Shown in pieces: positions 1 to 6,992 of a DNA stretch of 25,373 nucleotides. Numbering within the stretch: position 1 is the stretch's first letter; each line of letters starts with the position of its first letter. The position numbers were made by a program, and so were the translations under genes. The notes below the pieces were generated by a model, which saw only the letters and a list, made by a program, of their open reading frames with translations, made no database searches and was not told where the DNA came from. Origin of the DNA: Clostridiaceae bacterium (GTDB lineage: Bacteria > Bacillota > Clostridia > Oscillospirales > Butyricicoccaceae); the NCBI GenBank assembly GCA_018383195.1, contig JAGZOP010000030.1, positions 1 through 25,373 on the forward strand, in the 5' to 3' direction.

Positions 1-154
1 GATACTGACCTTTGTTCTCAATATTCATAATGGTACGGGAGTCACGGTCTACTAATTCCGCAACATAGGCTTGTGTCCAGCCCTTTTCTTCTCTGGCTCT
101 TTTGAGAGCCGCCCCGAGGCCGTGAAAGTCAAACCTTCTTTCATCTTGGTTCAT
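1..154 (-). CDS. XRE-family helix-turn-helix regulator, N-terminal part (cut by window edge)
   Basis: The minus strand reads from ATG at 154 and is open to base 1. The peptide starts MNQDERRFDFHG and contains LKRAREEKGWTQAYVAELV followed by DRDSRTIMNIE. That is the classic HTH_3 (Cro/C1) fold: helix 2 'WTQAYVAELV' and recognition helix 'DSRTIMNIE'. An ATG at 160 is in frame, but AGGGTG on the minus strand (about 8 bases before 154) favours the inner start. The gene diverges from the 308-517 gene, sharing a roughly 150-bp control region. Only about 51 residues are visible, so the C-terminal domain is unknown. A DNA-binding role is well supported; its targets are inference. Confidence 0.75.
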   Translation of the reverse strand, partial: MNQDERRFDFHGLGAALKRAREEKGWTQAYVAELVDRDSRTIMNIENKGQY

Positions 155-200
155 TCTCATATCACCCTATATCATTCTACATTTCGGGTTGAATTATGAG

Positions 201-221
201 AATGTAATGAAATTTTACATT
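201..221. promoter_or_regulatory. Inverted repeat, possible operator
   Basis: AATGTAA (201-207) and TTACATT (215-221) form a perfect 7-bp inverted repeat with a 7-bp spacer, between the divergent XRE gene and the rightward operon. XRE regulators usually bind such dyads near their own promoter, so autoregulation is a reasonable inference. There is no direct evidence. Confidence 0.4.
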
Positions 222-258
222 AAGTAGTATTTTATTTCGCATCCGTGTAGGCTCTAAC

Positions 259-287
259 TTGTATTATTCGAGGTAGAGAACTATAAT
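259..287 (+). promoter_or_regulatory. Sigma-A-type promoter of the HTH/RR/HK operon
   Basis: TTGTAT (259-264) and TATAAT (282-287) are separated by 17 bp, close to the vegetative consensus. The predicted start near 294 leaves a very short leader before the Shine-Dalgarno GGAGGTG (297-303) and the ATG at 308. Confidence 0.65.
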
Positions 288-307
288 ATATCCTGTGGAG
301 GTGCGAA

Positions 308-517
308 ATGGACTATATGACATTGAAAGAGGCTGCCGAAAAGTGGGGCGTGACACCTCGTAGGGTAAATTATTATTGTGCCGGAGGGCGTATCCCCGGC
401 GCTGTGAAAATGGCCGGTGTTTGGCTGCTCCCTAAAATTGCGGAGAAGCCGCTTGATGGCCGGACAAAACAAGGAAAGGAACAAAAAAATGCAAAGGATA
501 CTTTATGTAGAAGATGA
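308..517 (+). CDS. Small helix-turn-helix DNA-binding protein (MerR/excisionase-like)
   Basis: This 69-aa protein has a winged-helix-like N-terminus: 'MTLKEAAEKWGVTPRRVNYY' (residues 4-23), then a turn and a 'GRIPGAVKMAGVWLLP' strand segment. That matches the short helix-turn-helix/excisionase family common in Clostridia mobile elements, in which a VTPRRV recognition helix is followed by a G(R)IPGA..G..W.(I/L)P wing. It has a good RBS (GGAGGTG, 7 bp spacing). Its last 29 bases overlap the start of the response regulator in another frame, so the two are probably translationally coupled. The tail after residue 45 is basic and unstructured. The role could be transcriptional control of the operon or assistance to recombination; the sequence does not decide. 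Confidence 0.7.
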   Translation: MDYMTLKEAAEKWGVTPRRVNYYCAGGRIPGAVKMAGVWLLPKIAEKPLDGRTKQGKEQKNAKDTLCRR

Positions 518-1172
518 TTTAAGCCTAATTGACGGTCTGCAATATACTTTAGAAATAAGTGGATATACAGTAGACAATGCCAAAACTAAAAAAGAAGCTT
601 TAATATTATTCAAAAAGAATACTTATGATTTGCTGTTACTGGATGTTACTCTTCCAGACGGTACAGGATTTGATGTTTGCAAAGAGGTACGGAACAGTTC
701 AACCGTCCCTATTATATTTTTAACAGCATCGGATCAGGAAATCAGTATTGTCCGGGGGCTCGATATGGGTGCCGACGATTATATTACAAAGCCATTCAAG
801 TTGAATGAATTGTTATCCCGAATTAAGGCAATCCTGCGCCGCTCCTTGCAGTTTTCTAAAGCGGACACTATTCTGGAAGCCAATGGTATTCGTGTAGATA
901 CGTCGGAACGGCTCGTTTGGAAAAATGATGAACCGCTTGATCTCCCGCTGGTGGAATACAAATTACTGTGTCTGTTCATGCAAAATCCTAATCACCTTAT
1001 GCCGCGAGAAATGATCCTGGATAGGATGTGGGATGGCAACGGAAACTTTGTGGATGACAATACCTTGTCTGTGTATATCCGGCGGCTAAGAAACAAAATT
1101 GAGGATACTCCCAATCAGCCTAAATACCTGCTGACAGAACGAGGGATTGGCTATAAATGGGTTGTTGAGTGA
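489..1172 (+). CDS. OmpR/VanR-type response regulator
   Basis: This is a 227-aa two-component response regulator. The receiver domain (about residues 1-115) has the acidic pocket E8-D9-D10, phosphoacceptor D52 in 'LLLLDVTLPDG', T79 and K101 ('ITKPF'). The C-terminal winged helix (about 130-225) ends in the OmpR-like 'SVYIRRLRNKIED...YLLTERGIGYKW'. The reading frame is open further upstream, but the true start is ATG 489: the upstream extension encodes no receiver sequence and AAGGAAAGGA (471-480) is a good RBS. It lies 9 bp before its kinase gene. Known relatives control ABC exporters that protect against cell-wall-active peptides or lantibiotics. Here it may bind the 40-bp repeats at 2401-2440 and 5562-5601 (inference). 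Confidence 0.93.
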   Translation: MQRILYVEDDLSLIDGLQYTLEISGYTVDNAKTKKEALILFKKNTYDLLLLDVTLPDGTGFDVCKEVRNSSTVPIIFLTASDQEISIVRGLDMGADDYITKPFKLNELLSRIKAILRRSLQFSKADTILEANGIRVDTSERLVWKNDEPLDLPLVEYKLLCLFMQNPNHLMPREMILDRMWDGNGNFVDDNTLSVYIRRLRNKIEDTPNQPKYLLTERGIGYKWVVE

Positions 1173-1181
1173 GGATAATGT

Positions 1182-2417
1182 ATGGGTAAATTAGGAAAAG
1201 AAACAAAGAAGCTATTGTTGGCAATTACAATCATCTGCCTTGTTTCATTTTTACTTGCCGTAGGGATTTCATTTTTGCTGACAAAGAATTTTCAACATGA
1301 ATTGTTGCTTCATGATTATGGAGTTTCCGGCTACCAACTGAACCATGAGGATGAATTGCAGATTTCAGCTTTTGCTTCATTGCCAAACGAGAATGATATA
1401 GAACGCGGTAGGGAGGCTCTGGCTTCTATTGGATATGATGAAACGACCTCCATGCGTTTTCTTCCTGCTGTCCAGACATACCGAAATCAGACAGTGCTTT
1501 CTATATTTGCGCTGTTGGTTTTCCTGTTTGGGGCAATCTACTTATCGCTCTTTCTCTATCTTCAACGCCAACACAAGGCTTTCAGTAATGCTGAAAATAC
1601 CATCCGTCAATTTCTGGACGGTAATACCACATCCCGTATCGAATGTTCACAAGCTGGCGACTGGTACAGCCTTTTTCATGCCATCAATGAAATGGCGACT
1701 ATCCTCTCTGCTCATGCTGAGAACCAGAGGCAGACAAAAGAATTTTTGCAGGACATTATTTCGGATGTATCACATCAGATTAAAACGCCGCTGTCTGCCC
1801 TGAAAATGTACCATGAGATTATAGAGAGCCACAAAGATGATGCCGCAACCGTAAGTAGCTTTACCGAAAAATCTCAAAGAGAAATCAAGCGGATGGAAGA
1901 TGTGATTTACACCTTGCTGAAACTGGCGCGTTTGGATGCAGGGATTATCCAGATGGAGAAAGCGGAAGAAAATGTTTCCATTCTTATGCAGGATGTTTTA
2001 GAACGCTTTGAAACTTGGGCAGAACGGGAGCATAAAACAATTACGCTTTCCGGCAAAGAAGATGTTATTTTATCATGTGATGCCTTATGGGTATCGGAAG
2101 CCATCGGCAATATTATAAAAAACGCTTTGGAGCATACAGAAACCGGTGGCCATATCGGAGTAGAATGGAGCCAGTCTCCTTTAATGACACAAATTGAAAT
2201 TTCCGATGATGGAAAAGGAATACACCCGGAAGATCTGTATAATATTTTCAAACGGTTTTACCGAAGTCGTCTTTCTTCGGATGTTCATGGCATTGGTCTT
2301 GGTCTGCCATTGGCGAAATCCATTGTAGAAGCACACGGCGGAACAATCTCCGTGACCAGTACACCCGGAATGGGAACTACATTTACATTGAATTTCATCA
2401 ACCTTACAAATGAGTAA
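1182..2417 (+). CDS. Sensor histidine kinase (two-component partner)
   Basis: This is a 411-aa membrane kinase. TM1 spans about residues 10-33, followed by a short extracellular loop (about 34-103) and TM2 (about 105-127). A linker leads to the dimerisation/phosphoacceptor helix with H198 in 'DVSHQIKTPLSALKMY'. The ATPase domain shows the N box ('IGNIIKNALEHT'), G1 ('DDGKGI'), F box ('IFKRFYRS') and G2 ('GIGLGLPLAKSIVEAHGG'). The small sensor loop resembles kinases that work with their ABC transporter, where the exporter itself helps sense the peptide. It lies directly after the response regulator and 63 bp before the ABC ATPase. The last codons (LTNE-stop) fall inside the 40-bp repeat also found at 5562-5601. 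Confidence 0.93.
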   Translation: MGKLGKETKKLLLAITIICLVSFLLAVGISFLLTKNFQHELLLHDYGVSGYQLNHEDELQISAFASLPNENDIERGREALASIGYDETTSMRFLPAVQTYRNQTVLSIFALLVFLFGAIYLSLFLYLQRQHKAFSNAENTIRQFLDGNTTSRIECSQAGDWYSLFHAINEMATILSAHAENQRQTKEFLQDIISDVSHQIKTPLSALKMYHEIIESHKDDAATVSSFTEKSQREIKRMEDVIYTLLKLARLDAGIIQMEKAEENVSILMQDVLERFETWAEREHKTITLSGKEDVILSCDALWVSEAIGNIIKNALEHTETGGHIGVEWSQSPLMTQIEISDDGKGIHPEDLYNIFKRFYRSRLSSDVHGIGLGLPLAKSIVEAHGGTISVTSTPGMGTTFTLNFINLTNE

Positions 2418-2440
2418 GATGCAGGTCACTTGGAAGTAAG
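2401..2440 (+). repeat. 40-bp repeat, copy 1 (probable operator upstream of the ABC genes)
   Basis: This segment matches 5562-5601 at 36 of 40 positions by direct comparison. It contains an imperfect dyad (CTTAC-N6-GTAAG, 2403-2418) and two AGTAAG blocks starting 22 bp apart (2413 and 2435), about two helical turns. It overlaps the 3' end of the kinase gene. Its last part supplies the -35-like TTGGAA of the promoter at 2430-2456. The likeliest role is a binding site for the neighbouring response regulator. Confidence 0.7.
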
Positions 2441-2456
2441 TCAAAGGGGGTATGAT
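2430..2456 (+). promoter_or_regulatory. Putative regulated promoter of the ABC exporter
   Basis: TTGGAA (2430-2435), a 15-bp spacer and TATGAT (2451-2456) lie at the end of repeat copy 1. The short spacer and weak -35 fit an activator-dependent promoter. The same boxes occur at the same offset after repeat copy 2 (5591-5617), which strengthens the call. Confidence 0.5.
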
Positions 2457-2480
2457 GGGTTCATAAAGGAGGTAACGAAT

Positions 2481-3164
2481 ATGAATATTCTTGAAGTACA
2501 AGACCTGTGCAAGACCTATGGTACAGGGGAAACCGAGGTTCATGCACTGAACCATGTTTCATTTTCCGTTCGCAAAGGCGAATTTATTGCCATCATTGGC
2601 GAGTCGGGTTCCGGAAAAAGTACCTTGCTGAATGTGATCGGCGCTCTGGACAGTGCCACTTCCGGCAAGGTATGGATTGATGGACAGGATATTTTTTCTA
2701 TGCCGGAGAAAAAATTAACCGTGTTCCGGCGTCAGCACATTGGATTTATCTTTCAGTCGTTCAATTTGATCCCGGAACTGGATGTGGAACAGAATATCAC
2801 TTTCCCGTTGCTGCTTGACTATAAGCGACCGGATCAGAAATTTGTCAATGAACTGCTGAATGTGTTGGGGCTGACTGAACGACGCCACCATCTGCCCAGC
2901 CAGCTTTCCGGTGGTCAGCAGCAGCGTGTGGCGATCGGCCGGGCATTAGTCACGCGCCCAGCCCTGATTATGGCAGATGAACCGACTGGAAATTTGGACA
3001 GCAAAAATAGTCAGGAAGTTTTGGCTTTATTGCAAACCATGTCGGACAGGTATCAACAGACCATTTTGATGATAACCCACAACAAAAATCACGCCAGCGC
3101 AGCAGACCGCGTGTTCCGTATGACCGATGGTGTGTTAAAGGATTTGGGGGTGTCGTCGCGTTGA
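2481..3164 (+). CDS. ABC transporter ATP-binding protein (MacB/LolD-type exporter)
   Basis: This 227-aa ATPase powers the FtsX-type permease encoded next. It has Walker A G-E-S-G-S-G-K-S-T (residues 40-48), Q-loop Q92, signature LSGGQQQR (142-149), Walker B 'ALIMADE' (161-167, D166/E167), D-loop 'GNLD' and switch H200. Size and motif spacing match the MacB/LolD/YknY group. The start at ATG 2481 is chosen because AAAGGAGGTAA (2466-2476) sits just upstream; an in-frame ATG at 2430 lies in the repeat and adds non-homologous residues. Its stop overlaps the TTG start of the permease by 4 bases (TTGA). Likely cargo is an antimicrobial peptide or a small hydrophobic molecule, inferred from the linked two-component system. 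Confidence 0.93.
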   Translation: MNILEVQDLCKTYGTGETEVHALNHVSFSVRKGEFIAIIGESGSGKSTLLNVIGALDSATSGKVWIDGQDIFSMPEKKLTVFRRQHIGFIFQSFNLIPELDVEQNITFPLLLDYKRPDQKFVNELLNVLGLTERRHHLPSQLSGGQQQRVAIGRALVTRPALIMADEPTGNLDSKNSQEVLALLQTMSDRYQQTILMITHNKNHASAADRVFRMTDGVLKDLGVSSR

Positions 3165-5494
3165 AAAGCTATCTTGGATTGGTGCCGCAGTATGAAAAGG
3201 TACACCGTAAGAACAATCGAATTTCGGTTCTCTGCATTGTACTTTCGGTATTGCTGGTAACTACTATTTTCAGCATGGCCGACATGGCGCTGCGCGCACA
3301 GAAAAATTATTTTATCAAAACAAATGGGGAATACCATATCAGTTTGACCGATATAGATGAACAGACGGCAGAACTCGTAAAAGCGCGGATAGATGTTGCC
3401 CTGTGCGGATGGGCCTATCAAGGAAGTGCTGGCTCTATCGGCTCCAAAGCGGTCAGCTTCGCAGGTGCGAATGAGGACACCTTTTCCATTTTGACAGAAA
3501 TGGACATGGAAAGTGGCTCATATCCCACCCAGCCCGATGAAGCATTATTGAATAAATCGGCTTTGGAACAGTTGGGCCTTGTGGTTGGCGACACCGTGAC
3601 CGTTACAGTGCCAGACGGTTCCAGCCGGGAATACCGCATTACCGGCGTCCTTGCCGATATGGGAAGTTTGCTTAAAGCGGATGTGTATGGCATGATATTG
3701 GACGAGGACGGTTTTCGACAAATTGCGGATGAAAATGCCAAAAACGGAACCACTTTCCGCGTCCAGTTCAAAGATGGTGTAAACATTCAGGAGGCCATGA
3801 ATGAAATAAAAGTGCAATATGACCTTTCAGACAGCCAGGTAAGCGAAAATACGGCGCTCCTTGGATTGATGGGACAGAGTGAAAACAGCACAATGCAATC
3901 CCTATACCTCGTTGCAGGCTTTCTTGTCCTTTTGGTGCTGATTGCTGGTGCAGTAATGATTGCCGCCAGCTTTAACACAAATGTTCTGGAACGGGTTCAG
4001 TTCTATGGCCTTTTGCGATGCTTGGGTGCATCCAAAGCACAGGTAAAGCACTTCGTTATTCTTCAAGGGTTGCGCCAAAGTATGAAGGGTGTACCGATTG
4101 GGCTGGTTGCCGGACAAATTATTACATGGTTTGCCTGCCTTTTACTGAAATCCATCAGCGGAGAACGCTTTTCAGAGATACCTCTTTTTCAGTTCAGTGT
4201 AAGCGGTCTGATTGCTGGTGCGGTAATCGGTTTTCTGATTGTACTACTGGCATCCCTATCCCCGGCGAAAAAGGCTTCTAAAGTATCGCCGGTAACTGCA
4301 ATCAGCGGCAGTACGCAGCTTACGCAAAACAAGAGGGCTGCAAATACAAAGCTGTTTCACATTGAAACCAGTATGGGGATTTTCCATGCACTATCCGGCA
4401 AAAAGAATGTATTTCTTATGACCTGCTCGTTTGCTATCAGTATTATGATGTTCCTGTCGTTTCAAGTAATGGTAGTCTTTCTCCATCAAGGGATGCCCGC
4501 ACTCTCTCCATCGGCAGCAGATGTGTCTATTACAATGGGAAATACGCTTCTGGACAAGTCGCTGGTGGAACAGATCGGCAAAATGGAAGGTGTTGATAAG
4601 GTTTTTGGTCGTATGGAAATGGCTGGCCTTTCTGTTTCTTCTAATACAGGAGAAGGAACCATCACGCTCATTTCTTATGATGATAACCAATTCGGATGGG
4701 CGAAAGAAGAATTGAATAAGGGCAGTATCACGCCTGCTATGGAAAATGCAGACAGTGTGTTGGTCACTTATCAGGATGGCGTAAACTGGAATGTTGGAGA
4801 TACCGTAGTTCTTCATACATCTTCCGGCGATAAGCAGATAACGATTGCCGGAATACTGGCAACGACTACGGCCAGCGGGGTCAACGGTGCGGGCAGTAGC
4901 GGATATATGATTTGCTCGGAACAGACATTTGCCGCTTTGGTTGGCGATTTGGGTTATACGGCGATTGATGTTCAATTTTCCTCTGCTGGTGGGGATAATG
5001 CTGTTTCCACAATACGGAGCATGGTTCCATCCGACAGCACTGTTTCAGATAAGAAAATTACCAATTCTGAGTCCCAAAGCTCCTACTATACAGGCGCGGT
5101 GTTTATTTATGGCTTTCTCATTATAATTGCACTTATCACAGTGTTTAACATTTTTAACAGCATGAACGCCAGTGTAGCGTCCAGAACAAGACAGTACGGG
5201 ATCATGCGTTCTATTGGAATGGGAGCAAATCAGCTTTACAAGATGATTGCGGCAGAAGCCTTTACCTATGCAATACTTGGCTGTGTTGTTGGATGCGTCT
5301 TGGGGTTGCCTTTGAACAAGCTGATGTTTCAGTGTTTGATTGCAGATAAATGGGGGATTGCATGGCAAATTCCTGTGGGTTCACTTCTTTTGATTGTATT
5401 CCTCTGCCTTGCGTCTGCGGCGGTTGCGATTAGACGCCCCATCCGGCAAATTAGCAGAATGGCAATCGTGGACACAATTAAGCTCCAGCAATAA
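3161..5494 (+). CDS. MacB/FtsX-type ABC transporter permease
   Basis: This 777-aa permease has two FtsX-like halves. Hydrophobic segments lie at about residues 21-41, 247-271, 310-330, 347-367, 417-442, 646-668, 700-718 and 737-757, giving about eight TM helices. Two large extracytoplasmic domains lie at about 42-246 and 443-645. Typical FtsX signatures are visible ('YGLLRCLGASKAQV' and 'YGIMRSIGMGANQLYK' after TM2 and TM6). It starts with TTG at 3161, overlapping the ATPase stop, with a G-rich RBS 11 bases upstream. It closes the operon before the terminator at 5521-5554. The architecture is that of peptide or lantibiotic exporters and resistance pumps; the substrate cannot be told from the sequence. 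Confidence 0.9.
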   Translation: MKSYLGLVPQYEKVHRKNNRISVLCIVLSVLLVTTIFSMADMALRAQKNYFIKTNGEYHISLTDIDEQTAELVKARIDVALCGWAYQGSAGSIGSKAVSFAGANEDTFSILTEMDMESGSYPTQPDEALLNKSALEQLGLVVGDTVTVTVPDGSSREYRITGVLADMGSLLKADVYGMILDEDGFRQIADENAKNGTTFRVQFKDGVNIQEAMNEIKVQYDLSDSQVSENTALLGLMGQSENSTMQSLYLVAGFLVLLVLIAGAVMIAASFNTNVLERVQFYGLLRCLGASKAQVKHFVILQGLRQSMKGVPIGLVAGQIITWFACLLLKSISGERFSEIPLFQFSVSGLIAGAVIGFLIVLLASLSPAKKASKVSPVTAISGSTQLTQNKRAANTKLFHIETSMGIFHALSGKKNVFLMTCSFAISIMMFLSFQVMVVFLHQGMPALSPSAADVSITMGNTLLDKSLVEQIGKMEGVDKVFGRMEMAGLSVSSNTGEGTITLISYDDNQFGWAKEELNKGSITPAMENADSVLVTYQDGVNWNVGDTVVLHTSSGDKQITIAGILATTTASGVNGAGSSGYMICSEQTFAALVGDLGYTAIDVQFSSAGGDNAVSTIRSMVPSDSTVSDKKITNSESQSSYYTGAVFIYGFLIIIALITVFNIFNSMNASVASRTRQYGIMRSIGMGANQLYKMIAAEAFTYAILGCVVGCVLGLPLNKLMFQCLIADKWGIAWQIPVGSLLLIVFLCLASAAVAIRRPIRQISRMAIVDTIKLQQ

Positions 5495-5520
5495 TTTTAT
5501 CGAATAACAAACGCCAAAGG

Positions 5521-5554
5521 CTGGCCTTCTATTTCTTCGGAGGGCCAGTTTTTT
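5521..5554 (+). terminator. Intrinsic terminator of the ABC exporter operon
   Basis: CTGGCCTTC (5521-5529) pairs with GAGGGCCAG (5540-5548), a 9-bp stem with one G-U pair and a 10-base loop, followed by six T. It lies 27 bp after the permease stop. Confidence 0.85.
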
Positions 5555-5561
5555 GGTATCC

Positions 5562-5601
5562 ATCTTACTAATGAGTAAGATGGATGTCACTTGGAAGTAA
5601 G
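5562..5601 (+). repeat. 40-bp repeat, copy 2 (probable operator upstream of a candidate sRNA)
   Basis: It matches 2401-2440 at 36 of 40 positions. The left edge also forms a perfect dyad, CATCTTACT (5561-5569) with AGTAAGATG (5574-5582). The LTNE-stop codons of the kinase end are preserved in sequence here but belong to no gene. Its end supplies the -35-like TTGGAA of the promoter at 5591-5617. Confidence 0.7.
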
Positions 5602-5617
5602 ATTGAATTTATAAAAT
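5591..5617 (+). promoter_or_regulatory. Putative regulated promoter after repeat copy 2
   Basis: TTGGAA (5591-5596) and TAAAAT (5612-5617) have the same 15-bp spacing and the same offset from the repeat as the promoter before the ABC genes; an overlapping TATAAA lies at 5610-5615. Transcription would start near 5624, just before the hairpins described at 5620-5734. Confidence 0.45.
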
Positions 5618-5619
5618 AA

Positions 5620-5734
5620 AGGCAATAGAAGTGTTTCTGCCGGACGACGGCAAAGAAAAAAAGCCGTCGTAAAGCAGACACATTCACGCGCCCATGAAGC
5701 GGCGGCTTTGACTTTCAGAGCCGCCGTTTCTTTT
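5620..5734 (+). ncRNA. Candidate small RNA with terminator
   Basis: The stretch has no convincing ORF but folds well by eye. Outer stem: TCTGC (5636-5640) with GCAGA (5674-5678), extendable by GTG/CAC. Inner stem: ACGACGGC (5644-5651) with GCCGTCGT (5663-5670), closing an A-rich 11-base loop. A terminator hairpin follows: CGGCGGCTTTGA (5700-5711) with TCAGAGCCGCCG (5715-5726), one G-U pair, 3-base loop, then TTTCTTTT. With the promoter at 5591-5617 this gives an RNA of about 110 nt. The alternative is that these are only attenuator/terminator hairpins insulating the next operon. Confidence 0.45.
5700..5734 (+). terminator. Strong intrinsic terminator
   Basis: A 12-bp GC-rich stem (5700-5711 with 5715-5726) with a 3-base loop is followed by TTTCTTTT. 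It would end the candidate small RNA and block read-through into the sigma-factor region. Confidence 0.75.
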
Positions 5735-6033
5735 CGTCTATCCTAAACCAACGACGACCTAACACTGTGTAAATCCACGGCGGCATATAGGAGGATTGCC
5801 GCCGTGTCCATTTTTGTCTTTTTTCACAGTACCCATGATCTGCACCAGCTAAAAAAAGCGTAGCGCCCCCTCCGGGACAGTCTGGTTATGGATATGAAAT
5901 CAGACAATATATAAACGAATATGCCATTTCATGCGTCCGTGTGGCTTCATGCCGCCCGGGCGCTTTTGCGTTCTTATGGGTTAGCTTCGGGTCATGTTGG
6001 CCCGAAGTCATTCCCCGGTGCCGCTCCCCGCCG
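5735..6033 (+). other. Gene-poor stretch with hairpins before the sigma-like gene
   Basis: No ORF here has an RBS and family match. It contains a 10-bp perfect hairpin, CACGGCGGCA (5776-5785) with TGCCGCCGTG (5797-5806), whose loop carries AGGAGG (5790-5795). That hairpin is nested inside ACTGTG (5763-5768) / CACAGT (5825-5830) and followed by short T runs, so it may be a second terminator-like structure. Further right, CTTCGGG...CCCGAAG (5985-6007) is the first of three related hairpins in this element. Confidence 0.5.
5985..6007 (+). repeat. Related hairpin motif, copy 1
   Basis: CTTCGGG (5985-5991) and CCCGAAG (6001-6007) are a perfect 7-bp dyad around a 9-base centre containing TCA...TGG. 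Copies 2 (6554-6576) and 3 (7215-7237, inverted) share the arms and the CA/TG centre. Confidence 0.65.
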
Positions 6034-6075
6034 CCTTCGTTTCGGTCACTCGTCAACCAACAACCGAAACGGAGG
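6034..6075 (+). promoter_or_regulatory. Hairpin hiding the Shine-Dalgarno of the sigma-like gene
   Basis: CCTTCGTTTCGGT (6034-6046) can pair with ACCGAAACGGAGG (6063-6075): 13 base pairs with one G-U and a 16-base loop. The 3' arm includes the whole GGAGG (6071-6075) that serves ATG 6081. If formed in the mRNA, it would block ribosome binding. CGAAG (6003-6007) could compete for CTTCG (6035-6039), so a switch between two structures is possible (inference). Confidence 0.6.
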
Positions 6076-6080
6076 TCAAT

Positions 6081-6503
6081 ATGGCTATTATCAATTTGCG
6101 GGACTATTACCCATTCTATACATCGGATTGCTTCATGGAAGTATCGGAAGAAGTTGCAGAAATGTTCAAAGAGTTTGATCGTAAAGAGGCTGCCTACCGG
6201 CTGCATACATACCGCCACAAAGCCTACTATTCCCTTGATCGGGATGACGGGCTGGAGCATGAAGCTGTCTTTGTCGCCTTATCTCCCCATGAACTGTATG
6301 AGCGGAAAGTGACCATGCAGGAACTTCACGCAGCGATTGCCAGTCTGCCAGACAAACAGGCAAAACGGATTTACGCCCATTTCATTCTCGGCATGACCAA
6401 ACAGGACATTGCCCGGGCAGAAGGCGTCCATGAAAAAGTGGTTCGTGTCGCAATCGAGCGAGGTCTGCGGCGCTTAGAAAAAATTTTGAAAAATTCTTTT
6501 TAA
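6081..6503 (+). CDS. Small sigma-70 region-4-like factor
   Basis: This is a 140-aa protein. The second half carries a sigma-70 region 4-type helix-turn-helix: 'IASLPDKQAKRIYAHFILG' then 'MTKQDIARAEGVHEKVVRVA' and 'RGLRRLEKIL'. The N-terminal half is acidic and lacks a recognisable region 2, so it is shorter than a full ECF sigma factor. Such proteins are frequent in Clostridia conjugative elements (annotated there as sigma-70 family proteins) and probably regulate element genes. ATG 6081 is chosen over an in-frame upstream ATG at 5994 because GGAGG (6071-6075) precedes it and the extension encodes an unrelated proline-rich stretch. Translation may be repressed by the hairpin at 6034-6075. Confidence 0.8.
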   Translation: MAIINLRDYYPFYTSDCFMEVSEEVAEMFKEFDRKEAAYRLHTYRHKAYYSLDRDDGLEHEAVFVALSPHELYERKVTMQELHAAIASLPDKQAKRIYAHFILGMTKQDIARAEGVHEKVVRVAIERGLRRLEKILKNSF

Positions 6504-6553
6504 TGAGTACCGATTTGGGCCGGAAAATGAAATGGCTTATGAGAGGCAAAACA

Positions 6554-6576
6554 CTTCGGGGCACAATGGCCCGAGG
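6554..6576 (+). repeat. Related hairpin motif, copy 2
   Basis: CTTCGGG (6554-6560) and CCCGAGG (6570-6576) flank GCACAATGG. It lies 50 bp after the sigma-like gene, in the same orientation as copy 1. Confidence 0.6.
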
Positions 6577-6927
6577 TTCAGACAAGCCTCATGCAGATTG
6601 AAAATTGAATAAAAAGACACCCGGATACGAAGGGGAACGCGCTGTGTGACAGACCCGCCATGACCTCGGATTTCAGAGAATACAGTCTTTGTAAAACTGA
6701 GCGAGCGAACAGGTCCATGCCATAGGTGGGGCAAGGCTGGCTCCACCGGAACAGGCGCAGAACCCGGATACTTGCGTTTAGTCACAGTCCGAGCGTTGAA
6801 GCGGTCTTGCAAGCCGTGAGCCGTCGCAGGCAATGAGAACGCCTTGCCATCAGAATGGGGAGAGTTGAAATACTATGGGGCATGAAGCCTATGCCCGTCC
6901 GGTGTGTCTGAAATGAAGTGAAAACCT

Positions 6928-6992
6928 ATGGGGAGCCCCCGGCAATGCTGTCTGATGATAGGCCAACCGATCCGGCGTGGCTCCCCATCTTT
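6928..6992 (+). terminator. Possible terminator or attenuator before the 67-aa gene
   Basis: A 10-bp perfect stem (6928-6937 with 6979-6988) closes a 41-base loop and is followed by CTTTTC. The long loop is unusual for a simple terminator, so this may be one state of an attenuator. Confidence 0.4.

Noticed and set aside
4391..4975. A 194-codon antisense open frame in the permease gene
   Set aside because: No RBS or family match; it lies over a well-supported extracytoplasmic domain of the permease.
489..5494. Vancomycin-resistance (van) operon
   Set aside because: The regulator and kinase resemble VanR/VanS only in general family; no ligase, dehydrogenase or dipeptidase gene follows, only an ABC exporter.
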